A stretch of DNA of 8,857 bases from the NCBI GenBank assembly GCA_025356715.1, contig JANXRU010000239.1, positions 1-8,857 of the forward strand. The letters run 5' to 3'. Below, in pieces: positions 1-6,590 of this stretch. The notes beneath the pieces are model-generated. The model worked only from the letters and a program-made list of their open reading frames with translations. It had not been told where the DNA came from and did not search any database. Within the stretch, counting starts at the first letter, position 1. Each line of letters opens with the position of its first letter. A program made the position numbers and the translations under genes. Source of the DNA: Bacteroidota bacterium. GTDB lineage: Bacteria; Bacteroidota; Bacteroidia; B-17B0; B-17BO.

Positions 1-227
1 TTGAATCAACTGCCATTATAGGTAAAGATGGCACTTATGAAGCTATTGGTAAATTAACTTTGAAAGATGTTACCAAAGAAATTAAATTGCCATTTACCTT
101 TGAGCGTAAAGGCGAAGACTTTTTATTTAAAGGTAAATTCACTATTGTTCCCAAAGATTTTCATATTACTAAAATGGGAACCCCCGATTTAATAGAAATT
201 ACATTAACGATTCCTGTTGCTAAATAA
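1..227 (+). CDS. YceI-domain protein, C-terminal part (5' end outside window)
   Basis: The open frame runs in from the window edge (first complete codon at position 3) and ends with TAA at 225-227, giving 74 residues. The sequence fits the C-terminal half of the YceI-like lipocalin-fold domain: a GKLTLKDVTKEIKLPF stretch, then a FKGKFTIVPKDFHI stretch, a D-L-I-E-I-T-L strand, and a short tail ending PVAK just after the last strand. YceI proteins are usually periplasmic or secreted and bind isoprenoid or other amphiphilic ligands in a beta-barrel; no ligand can be inferred here. The signal peptide and start lie outside the window. The gene is convergent with the next one and their stop codons are separated by a single base. 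The family call is fairly secure; the physiological role is unknown. Confidence 0.8.
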   Translation, partial: ESTAIIGKDGTYEAIGKLTLKDVTKEIKLPFTFERKGEDFLFKGKFTIVPKDFHITKMGTPDLIEITLTIPVAK

Positions 228-228
228 A

Positions 229-1182
229 TTATTCTTTAATCCATTTTTTAGAAATAACAGTTCCATCTTTAAGCTTAATAACTATGGTGTATAAGCCAGC
301 ACTCAATTGTTCTACAGTTATTGAATTAGTATAATCTTCGCTTAACACCAATTGCCCAATTTGATTCGTAATTTTGATAGTTGACTTCTCTATATCATAA
401 TAGCTAGAATACATATTTAACTTGCTTTTGGAAGGATTAGGATATAAAGAAATTACATTTTCTAATTGCTCTTCTTCTTTTATACCTTCTATATAGTCGC
501 AATTATAATTATGGCCATACTTGAAATTTATGATTTGATTGTCGCCATAACATCTTAGTGTAGCGTACGATAAATCATCTGTATTATTTGAGCAAAAATT
601 TGCTTGATTAAAAACATCTGTTTTCAAATATCCGAAGCGTTCGTAAATAGTGTCGGTAATGGTATATGAAGGGCCACTGCCAAAAAAAACACTAACACTT
701 ACTTTTTGCCATTTTAAATTAACGCCTTGTATTACGTTATGCCCAGTATCGCTAACCGTTATAACAGATTTTGGACCAGTGCATGTGGTGTAACTATCAG
801 GAGACATGTGCCATTTAGTACCAATAGCAGCATTAAAATAAAACAAAGTATCGAAAGTTTGAGTTTGTACACTTGCAGTACTTAAAAAATCGTTCACATA
901 AACTACATTATTAGCATTTGTGTAAGTATAAAATTGCAAACTATATCCTTGGTATAAACCACTTTGACAATTATAATAATGAAAGCGTTTAATCGCTTGG
1001 CAATTATGCCCACTAATTAACGAGTCTTTAAAATAATCAAAACGAGCGTACCCTTCACTACACCATGTTGGGAAAGGGCGATAGCTTTGATACCAATACG
1101 ACCCAATGTTCGGAGCCCAACTCTGAGCTTTTGCAAGCGGTAAGCTTGTAACAAAGAATAAAACAAATAGTTGTTTCTTCAT
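229..1182 (-). CDS. Secreted protein with T9SS type A sorting domain (317 aa)
   Basis: Residues 1-20 form a Sec signal peptide: basic MKK, a hydrophobic core, and an AKAQ cleavage region typical of Bacteroidota. Residues 243-317 form a T9SS type A sorting domain, with LYPNP at 246-250, a central beta region, SAGLYTIVI at 294-302 and a lysine-rich end (KKWIKE). The protein should cross the outer membrane by the type IX system and be released or surface-anchored after domain removal. The middle (about 21-235) begins with a W-A-P-x-I-G-x-Y-W pattern and contains short beta-rich segments that I recall from uncharacterised Bacteroidota T9SS cargo; no catalytic motif is visible. The mature part has seven cysteines (41, 61, 72, 134, 197, 211, 228), so disulfides are plausible. 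It starts 12 bases after the stop of the upstream gene and is probably the last gene of that operon. Function unknown. Confidence 0.88.
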   Translation of the reverse strand: MKKQLFVLFFVTSLPLAKAQSWAPNIGSYWYQSYRPFPTWCSEGYARFDYFKDSLISGHNCQAIKRFHYYNCQSGLYQGYSLQFYTYTNANNVVYVNDFLSTASVQTQTFDTLFYFNAAIGTKWHMSPDSYTTCTGPKSVITVSDTGHNVIQGVNLKWQKVSVSVFFGSGPSYTITDTIYERFGYLKTDVFNQANFCSNNTDDLSYATLRCYGDNQIINFKYGHNYNCDYIEGIKEEEQLENVISLYPNPSKSKLNMYSSYYDIEKSTIKITNQIGQLVLSEDYTNSITVEQLSAGLYTIVIKLKDGTVISKKWIKE

Positions 1183-1190
1183 ATCAATAA

Positions 1191-1196
1191 CCTTTT
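1191..1196 (-). promoter_or_regulatory. Shine-Dalgarno-like AAAAGG before the 317-aa gene
   Basis: The minus strand reads AAAAGG, then eight bases, then the ATG at 1182. The motif overlaps the TAA stop (1197-1195) of the upstream gene, which suggests coupled translation. It supports this ATG as the start. Such a purine-rich site is notable because many Bacteroidota genes, including others in this window, show none. Confidence 0.45.
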
Positions 1197-2703
1197 AATG
1201 ATTAACAATTAATTTAATTTGGCTAATCGTATTGTTTTTTAATACACGCAAAATATAAGTACCAGTTGCGTAATTCGATACATCTATTTTGATATTTAAT
1301 TCCTTACTGTTTTTTTCTAAAATTAAACTTCCTAATACATCGTATAACTTAATAATAACGGCATCTTCATTTTGATTACTTAAATATACAATATCTTTCG
1401 CCGGATTAGGATAAACACTAAAACTTAACTTGTCAATTTCATTAATGCCTGTATTTAATTTACAATTAGCATAAAAGCAACCAGCCGTATCAGATTTTAT
1501 CAACCAGTTATATTCGTAGGCTGAACCCGTAACTCTTGTTGTACCTCCAAAAAAATAACCGTCAGGTATAGCACAAAAATCAAATAAGCGATGGTCTGCG
1601 GTACTCGAGTCAGAAAAAACCGTTTGGTAGTTTAAACTATCACCGTTGGCATCAGTCGTTAATACATAAGAAACCGTTGCACCAGTTGGTTTTTGTCCAA
1701 CATAAGGCGTAACCTTTTGTCCTATAGCCATTAAATGTGTATTAGGCAATTCCTGCACAGTTAATAAATTATTAAAGTTAATAGCCTTCCCGTAATTTTT
1801 ATCCCACATTACAGCGCCATTATTTTTATTTATTTTTTTTAAGTTAGCTTTCGATACAGGCGTTCCCATTACTCCACTTAACATTTGTATGGTGTAACCA
1901 TTACATAATACAAAATTGCTATCGGCTGTTTCTACTATATCACTTTGGTAATCCGCATACGGTGTAAAGTAAGTTTGTTGCCAAACAATATTAAAAAGCG
2001 TGTCCATTTTAATCACTTTTATGTTTGTATCCGTATTTGGGTACATTATAAACTGAAGCGCAATTAATGATTTGTCTTTGTTTTGGTGTAACTTTAAAAA
2101 TCCTCCAACCTCATTCGCTGTTTGAAATGTTTTTCGTGAAATTTCATTCCCATTAAAGTCCGTTTTTAAAAGAAAACAATCTCCATAACTATCATATTGC
2201 ATTGATGTTCCAAAAGAAATAATACTATTATTAAGCGCTTCACAACCAATAAACTTAATCGCTGAGTCTCCAATTGGATTTGTAAAAGATTTATGCCATA
2301 AGGTGTCCAAATCCTTATTGAGTTTAAACAAAAAACCTTGCCAATTTGTTGCAGATGTACCGTAATAATCCTGCCCGATTTGACCAGCAATATAAACAGA
2401 ACTATCTTGCGGATTTATTGCTAATTTGTTTTTCCAAGACGCTATTGTTTTGTTAGGAAATGAAATAGTTTTATTTTTCAAAATAACACCTGTGTTGTCT
2501 ATTAATCTTAAATCAATTACAGAAGGTGTTCCAATAATATAGTTTTGAGTATTTAAAATGAAATTACCGTAATATGAATTTATTGATTGTATTGCATTTC
2601 CTCTGCCTGCTGTGCCAAAAACACTTTGATAATAGTACGGTGGACTTTGCGCATACGTGTTAGCATTAGTAACCAAACAAATTATATATAATAATTTTTT
2701 CAT
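1195..2703 (-). CDS. Secreted propeller-like protein with T9SS type A sorting domain (502 aa)
   Basis: Residues 1-19 are a signal peptide (MKKLLYIICL core, cleavage near TYAQ). Residues about 425-502 are a T9SS type A sorting domain, with YPNPAKDIVYL from 431, VLGSLILEK around 456-464 and GTYILRVL at 481-488. Between them, a loosely repeated unit of a beta-strand followed by a D/N-x-x-G-turn and an aromatic strand recurs at about 123-140, 176-193, 228-245, 286-305 and 346-363 (for example FLFKLNKDLDTLWHKSF). This spacing is typical of beta-propeller-like repeats in secreted Bacteroidota proteins. There is no recognisable enzyme motif; binding or structural roles are possible. The gene follows the metalloprotease/beta-helix gene by 44 bases that include a hairpin, and lies 12 bases before the 317-aa gene. 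No clear Shine-Dalgarno site precedes its ATG. Secretion route is well supported, function is not. Confidence 0.87.
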   Translation of the reverse strand: MKKLLYIICLVTNANTYAQSPPYYYQSVFGTAGRGNAIQSINSYYGNFILNTQNYIIGTPSVIDLRLIDNTGVILKNKTISFPNKTIASWKNKLAINPQDSSVYIAGQIGQDYYGTSATNWQGFLFKLNKDLDTLWHKSFTNPIGDSAIKFIGCEALNNSIISFGTSMQYDSYGDCFLLKTDFNGNEISRKTFQTANEVGGFLKLHQNKDKSLIALQFIMYPNTDTNIKVIKMDTLFNIVWQQTYFTPYADYQSDIVETADSNFVLCNGYTIQMLSGVMGTPVSKANLKKINKNNGAVMWDKNYGKAINFNNLLTVQELPNTHLMAIGQKVTPYVGQKPTGATVSYVLTTDANGDSLNYQTVFSDSSTADHRLFDFCAIPDGYFFGGTTRVTGSAYEYNWLIKSDTAGCFYANCKLNTGINEIDKLSFSVYPNPAKDIVYLSNQNEDAVIIKLYDVLGSLILEKNSKELNIKIDVSNYATGTYILRVLKNNTISQIKLIVNH

Positions 2704-2717
2704 ATCCGTTTATTAAT

Positions 2718-2743
2718 ACAGAGGGGAATAATGCCCCCTCTGT
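2718..2743 (-). other. Intercistronic hairpin, 9-bp stem and 8-base loop
   Basis: On the minus strand ACAGAGGGG pairs perfectly with CCCCTCTGT around the loop GCATTATT. The stem lies four bases after the stop of the beta-helix gene and 14 bases before the ATG of the 502-aa gene. It is GC-rich in an AT-rich background, so it should be stable. In the minus direction it is followed by ATTAATAAACGG, not a U-tract, so it is not a standard terminator for this operon. It could cause partial termination, protect the upstream mRNA 3' end or affect translation of the next gene. On the plus strand it is followed by T-rich sequence, but no plus-strand gene ends there. Confidence 0.7.
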
Positions 2744-2747
2744 TTAG

Positions 2748-5603
2748 TTATTGTTTTATTAATTTTTGAGTTTCAATTAAATTCCCATCAATCATTAGGG
2801 TTATAAAATATAAACCTGAGTCTAAATTTTGTGACTGCAATATGCTTTCTTTCGTATCTTTATTAATGGGTTGCTTCATCACTTGTTTCCCCATCACATC
2901 CAACACCATAATTTCAGCTACATTATAATTTTCAGGTAATAAACACGTTACGATTACATTATCTGTAGTTGGGTTAGGGTACATTATCATATTATTTGAT
3001 ACAGTTACAAAACCATCTGTTTCCTTATTTTGTTTTAGCCTTAACCCAGCTCCCAAGCTTGGTAGTTTCACATACTCATAATATTTGTAACCAAATACCA
3101 TGTTTAATAAAGCTTGTGCATGCGCATACGCTGCGTTACTTTTGTCAGCAGCTATTTGCTCAATTAAGTTTTTTGTTTGAGCATCTGTTTTTATTGAAAA
3201 TAAACTTTGGGCTGTTTGTTTTAAAGTAACAAGCAACTCCTGAAATTTTGAAAAAGCATCTAACGTTCCACCATTATCAGCCTTAATATCAACCAACAAG
3301 TTAATTGCTTTAGCTAATTGATTATTTGATACATAAGCAGACAATAATCTGTTTTTTGAACGTATGCGGTTATCCGCTATTAATAAACTCGCAACACTAT
3401 CTTGACTATACCCCATTGTATCACTCAACATAGCACGTACTTTTTCATCTACTACTATTCCTTTTTCAATATTTAAAGTAGCTATTTGTGCATATAAATT
3501 AGTAATAGCACTTGGCACTTTTACAGCTTGTTGTTCAGTCAAATCTTTCATAATTCCATTTGGCAAATTCCTATTAACTATAACTTGCCAAACCGCCAAA
3601 CCTACTGGCTTATTTTTATCATGTATGTCTTTTATATGACCGCTTGGTGTTGTTGCCTTGCTAAAATAAGCGATTAAAACAGCATCACTTAATAGCGGAC
3701 TATTCTGTTCTAGTACGTTTTTTAGGTTTCCAGGGCTCATTGCACTGGCTATTGTGCTTAGTAATGCCTGTGTGTTTCCACCATCTATTTTGGAATTTAA
3801 TATAGCTATGCTGTTGGTATTAGCAGCTATTAATTTAAACACTTGTGCTAGTGATTTAATGGGGCCGCCATTTAGACTTGCAGGACACATTAAAGTTGGA
3901 TCAAATGGTCCGTTAGGATAAGGAGCTATTTGTGGCGTAGAATAATAAAAAGGGGTAGTTTTTTGAGACATTTCAAGGTTATAATAATAATTTGTAGTTA
4001 CAAATGGATTGCCCCGATCATTAATATCACCTTCATTTAATAAACTACCACTATTATGAGAAAAGCGGTTATTAGCGCCAACCGTACTATTGCCTTGGTA
4101 ACCATCAATATAACCAAAAGTCCCCCAAGGATAAACGGCATCAGTTAACCAAATATCTAAATAATTTTGGGCTGTTTGTCCGTACTGATTACACCTTATT
4201 TGCAGGCCTTCGCCTGGATTAGTACCTCTATTGTCTCCAATTACAGTAGTACCTACATTTACTTTATTTATTGTATTACGGTAAAGCATATTCGTTAAGC
4301 CTCCACTACCGTTAAAAAAAATTCCTGTAGCTCTATTATTATTTGTCGAAGGCATGGATGTTGTAATCGTATTATTAGACATATCGTAACCCGAACTGTA
4401 TTCAGAATAAATACCACATGGTTGATTATCCGGAACATTGCCACCAACAGCTATATCAATTCTATTATTGGTAATTCTACTCTGATGGGTTCCGCTAATT
4501 AAAATAGCTCTATTACAATTTACAAAATCATTATCATTAATTGTAATATTAGAAAATGGAGACATTTCCGTTGAATGAACACCATAATTCAAATTAGTAA
4601 AAGTTGATGGATTATTTATTGAATAACTTGCGCAACCAGTCCCAAAAGGCCCCAAAACACTGCATACTTTGAATCTATCTGAATAAAAGCTTCCATCATA
4701 ACTATCAATTCCGTGCCCCCTATCAAATATAGCAGGTAAAGGTAACATCGTGTTTTGATAAGTATTACCAAATAATTTCACCCCTTCAACAGCCCATAAA
4801 GAAATAAATGCATCTGGATATTGCTGTCCTGGATCTTTTAATAAGGCATTTGTTTCAAATAAAGAGTTTCTTATATAGCTAATATTTGGTAAAGTATAAG
4901 TTCCCAATTTATTATGAAATGCTAAAAACCCAATTGCCTTCCAGTTATTAATAAATTTAGCATTATCACATTGTACAATGCCTCCAAAATACCCACCCCA
5001 ATCTATATTACCAAAAGCATCGCTTTTAGTAGTTTGAATAGCATCTTTCGCATCTCTTAATACTCCTTGATTAATAACTTTAACAATACCGTGGTAAGTG
5101 CTTAAACCCGTAGGATTTATAATTTGTCTTTGATTGGATGTACCCCAAACTTGAACCCCTTCCCATGTTGTGCCCCAAGGATACACTTCTCCTCCATCAA
5201 CAATTAATTGAGCACCTCTTTCTACAATAATTCGCCCATTATTTGCCATTCCAACTTTACATTTAATCGTTAATGTAGCGCCTGTTTTCACTACTATGTC
5301 TTGATACATCTGTATGTCAAAATCCCATGTTTCACTGGCATTTACTATAAATGGATAGTCTGCCTCGGATATCATTTCCTTTACATATTTACGTATTGAT
5401 TTTAAAGCTAAGCCTCTGTTTATTTTACCTAATTGCAAAGGAGAAATGTAATTATTAAATAAACAACCTCCCATGAGGTTATTTGTTGAATGTGGATGAT
5501 TAATATGGTCATAAGGATCCCATTGCCAATTTGCTAAATGTAAACATGAATAATTTGCTGGGGGGGGTACAATAATTACCCCAGCCAACGTTAAACACAT
5601 CAC
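2748..5603 (-). CDS. C-terminal frame of split M43-like/beta-helix T9SS cargo protein (951-codon open frame)
   Basis: This open frame holds most of a large secreted protein. Its first ATG lies out of frame inside the upstream frame and the start has no signal peptide, so the real coding content probably begins near codon 16. Residues 41-47 (NNLMGGC) look like the metzincin Met-turn, followed by SPLQLGKINRGL and SIRKYV, typical of the end of an M43 catalytic domain. About 95-540 resembles a right-handed parallel beta-helix, with short repeated strands and N-rich turns (for example TINDNDF and ITNNRIDI). About 583-845 is predominantly helical by composition. Residues 868-951 are a T9SS type A sorting domain (MYPNPTTDNV, VLDVMGKQV, LDSGLYFITL, final KLIKQ). 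The frame overlaps the N-terminal one by 95 bases and should be read with it as one gene broken at 5560-5567. It precedes the 502-aa gene in the same direction. Confidence 0.85.
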   Translation of the reverse strand: MMCLTLAGVIIVPPPANYSCLHLANWQWDPYDHINHPHSTNNLMGGCLFNNYISPLQLGKINRGLALKSIRKYVKEMISEADYPFIVNASETWDFDIQMYQDIVVKTGATLTIKCKVGMANNGRIIVERGAQLIVDGGEVYPWGTTWEGVQVWGTSNQRQIINPTGLSTYHGIVKVINQGVLRDAKDAIQTTKSDAFGNIDWGGYFGGIVQCDNAKFINNWKAIGFLAFHNKLGTYTLPNISYIRNSLFETNALLKDPGQQYPDAFISLWAVEGVKLFGNTYQNTMLPLPAIFDRGHGIDSYDGSFYSDRFKVCSVLGPFGTGCASYSINNPSTFTNLNYGVHSTEMSPFSNITINDNDFVNCNRAILISGTHQSRITNNRIDIAVGGNVPDNQPCGIYSEYSSGYDMSNNTITTSMPSTNNNRATGIFFNGSGGLTNMLYRNTINKVNVGTTVIGDNRGTNPGEGLQIRCNQYGQTAQNYLDIWLTDAVYPWGTFGYIDGYQGNSTVGANNRFSHNSGSLLNEGDINDRGNPFVTTNYYYNLEMSQKTTPFYYSTPQIAPYPNGPFDPTLMCPASLNGGPIKSLAQVFKLIAANTNSIAILNSKIDGGNTQALLSTIASAMSPGNLKNVLEQNSPLLSDAVLIAYFSKATTPSGHIKDIHDKNKPVGLAVWQVIVNRNLPNGIMKDLTEQQAVKVPSAITNLYAQIATLNIEKGIVVDEKVRAMLSDTMGYSQDSVASLLIADNRIRSKNRLLSAYVSNNQLAKAINLLVDIKADNGGTLDAFSKFQELLVTLKQTAQSLFSIKTDAQTKNLIEQIAADKSNAAYAHAQALLNMVFGYKYYEYVKLPSLGAGLRLKQNKETDGFVTVSNNMIMYPNPTTDNVIVTCLLPENYNVAEIMVLDVMGKQVMKQPINKDTKESILQSQNLDSGLYFITLMIDGNLIETQKLIKQ

Positions 5604-6342
5604 TTAAATATTCTGATTGTAATTTGTACATATTCTCGGAATCATATGTGTGATATAGATCAATACAATGCCCTAATTCATGGTCAATAGTACCTTGCGC
5701 AGCATTTCCAGCTGAACCATTATTAGAAATTACTACATAGCTATTGTCACTAAAGTTTGTAGTAGGAAATAAAGCATACCCTGAAGAGCCAGGGTGAAGC
5801 CCATCTGTAAAACAAATCGGGATGGATTTTAACCGATTTGGGTCTGCTGCCATTATCGCGTTTTCAAGAGGTGATGCATCTCCTACAGAATAAAATGAAT
5901 TTAAAGCATCGTCTTTGTAAAAATAAATGCCAGTTAATTCATATCTAAATTTCACATCTTGTATAAATGGAACTCCTGCTATTGTCCATGTTGGAGGAGC
6001 ATTGTTAGCTTTTTTATTATTAATATCATTAATTGCGTTAGTAAACAATGTATTAGTTATGGCATTGTCTTGCCACATATTACTTCCATCTGTTTTTTGA
6101 AAAAAGTGTAATGCAACTTTAATGGTTTTTATTGGCGAATTTGAGTCCGGTACGTAGGTTTGTATTTTTGAGTATTTATTTAGATAGTTGAAACCATACC
6201 CACAACTTGTTCCCGATGTAACTATACTCGATACAGAAGGACTAGTGCAGTTAACTAAGTTTTGTGAGCTAAAATCATTATTACTAAAACACTGTAATAA
6301 AACTAAACCACAAGTAATTATTTTAGAACCTTTTTTTTTCAT
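5509..6342 (-). CDS. N-terminal frame of split M43-like zinc metalloprotease (277-codon open frame)
   Basis: Residues 1-27 are a signal peptide (MKKK, hydrophobic segment around 8-18). About 70-258 matches the pappalysin-type M43 metalloprotease pattern: a KVALHFF strand at 75-81, a D-V-K-F-R-Y-E-L strand at 129-136, IPICFTDG at 174-181, and the zinc motif HELGHCIDLYH at 221-231. His221, His225 and His231 would bind zinc and Glu222 would be the catalytic base. The motif normally has Gly at the eighth position; here it is Asp228. After codon 261 the frame leaves the family pattern and ends after 16 unrelated residues, without the Met-turn, which lies in the overlapping frame downstream. This frame alone would give a truncated protease with no sorting domain. 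It is the first gene of the minus-strand cargo row and is divergent from the XRE regulator. Confidence 0.85.
   Translation of the reverse strand: MKKKGSKIITCGLVLLQCFSNNDFSSQNLVNCTSPSVSSIVTSGTSCGYGFNYLNKYSKIQTYVPDSNSPIKTIKVALHFFQKTDGSNMWQDNAITNTLFTNAINDINNKKANNAPPTWTIAGVPFIQDVKFRYELTGIYFYKDDALNSFYSVGDASPLENAIMAADPNRLKSIPICFTDGLHPGSSGYALFPTTNFSDNSYVVISNNGSAGNAAQGTIDHELGHCIDLYHTYDSENMYKLQSEYLSDVFNVGWGNYCTPPSKLFMFTFSKLAMGSL
5560..5567 (-). repeat. C8 homopolymer tract at the frameshift
   Basis: The coding strand has eight consecutive C after TGTA and before AGCAAAT. The upstream frame reads ACC CCC CCC AGC; the downstream frame needs CCA GCA AAT. Tract lengths of 7 or 10 join the frames; 8 does not. 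The run sits between the zinc motif and the Met-turn of the protease. It is the longest G/C run I see in a window that is otherwise AT-rich. Confidence 0.9.
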
Positions 6343-6590
6343 TTTTATAATATTTAAAGTTAAACATTTAATTAAGATTAAGAAAGATCAGCTGCTACAA
6401 AATTCAGCTTTCATTATCATAATATAGCCTAAAGGATTATTTCTGGTTATAGAAAAAATAATGAACGGATACTGACAACACGAAAATATGTATAATTTTT
6501 ACATAAATGCAGAAACATTTCGTTTTTTAGGTAAATTATATTCTTAATTCATTCGTTATCAAGCAATTATTTAAACATAAATTTGCGGTA
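6343..6590. other. Divergent intergenic region between protease gene and XRE regulator
   Basis: These 248 AT-rich bases must carry start signals in both directions. For the plus-strand regulator there is an exact TAnnTTTG box at 6578-6585. For the minus-strand operon I find only seven-of-eight matches: GAATTTTG (6405-6398) and TAACTTTA (6362-6355), the latter with TTTC 19 bases upstream; neither is decisive. A small inverted repeat, AGCTG at 6390-6394 and CAGCT at 6405-6409, brackets the first of these and could be an operator, but it is only five base pairs. No RNA gene or other coding region is supported here. Confidence 0.4.
6578..6585 (+). promoter_or_regulatory. Bacteroidota -7 box TAAATTTG for the XRE regulator
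   Basis: The sequence exactly matches the TAnnTTTG consensus recognised by the primary sigma factor of Bacteroidota. It ends five bases before the ATG at 6591, so transcription would begin at or within a few bases of the start codon and the mRNA would be leaderless or nearly so. No good TTTG -33 element is at the usual distance; the closest is TTCG at 6552-6555, with a 22-base spacer. Confidence 0.5.

Larger units (their letters stand above)
2748..6342 (-). pseudogene. Composite: full M43-like metalloprotease / beta-helix / T9SS sorting-domain gene, interrupted by one frameshift
   Basis: The frames at 5509-6342 and 2748-5603 look like one gene. With seven instead of eight C at 5560-5567, codons 1-261 of the first frame run directly into codon 16 of the second, giving about 1197 residues. 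Domain order would be signal peptide (about 1-27), M43-like protease (about 70-315, zinc motif at 221-231, Met-turn Met near 290), beta-helix (about 340-785), helical region (about 830-1090) and sorting domain (about 1114-1197). From memory, Bacteroidota proteins exist in which an M43-like domain ending in SPLQLG and SIRKY continues into WDFDI, QDIVVK and beta-helix sequence; I could not search for them. The entry is typed as pseudogene only because the frame is broken as given. Sequencing error or phase variation are at least as likely as decay. Confidence 0.75.

Noticed and set aside
2166..2390. 74-codon minus-strand open frame
   Set aside because: It lies wholly inside the 502-aa secreted protein gene in another frame, with no signal peptide or recognisable motif.
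2996..3229. 77-codon plus-strand open frame
   Set aside because: Antisense to the helical region of the large cargo gene; AT-rich chance frame with no start signal or family resemblance.
4120..5189. Repeated YPWGT peptide and similar DNA (CCCCAAGGATA, near 4124 and 5174) inside the beta-helix gene
   Set aside because: The shared stretch is too short and the flanks do not align, so it does not show a duplicated unit.
5560..5567. Poly-G on the plus strand as a G-quadruplex or origin-like element
   Set aside because: A single G-run with no neighbouring G-runs cannot form an intramolecular quadruplex, and the reading-frame explanation accounts for its significance.
5509..5603. A real 95-base overlap of two separate genes
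   Set aside because: The second frame's start lacks a signal peptide although its C-terminus is a T9SS sorting domain, and the protease Met-turn lies in that second frame. One frameshifted gene explains this better than two overlapping genes.
6188..6427. 79-codon plus-strand open frame
   Set aside because: Antisense to the protease signal-peptide region and running into the divergent intergenic region; composition is low-complexity and no family is recognisable.
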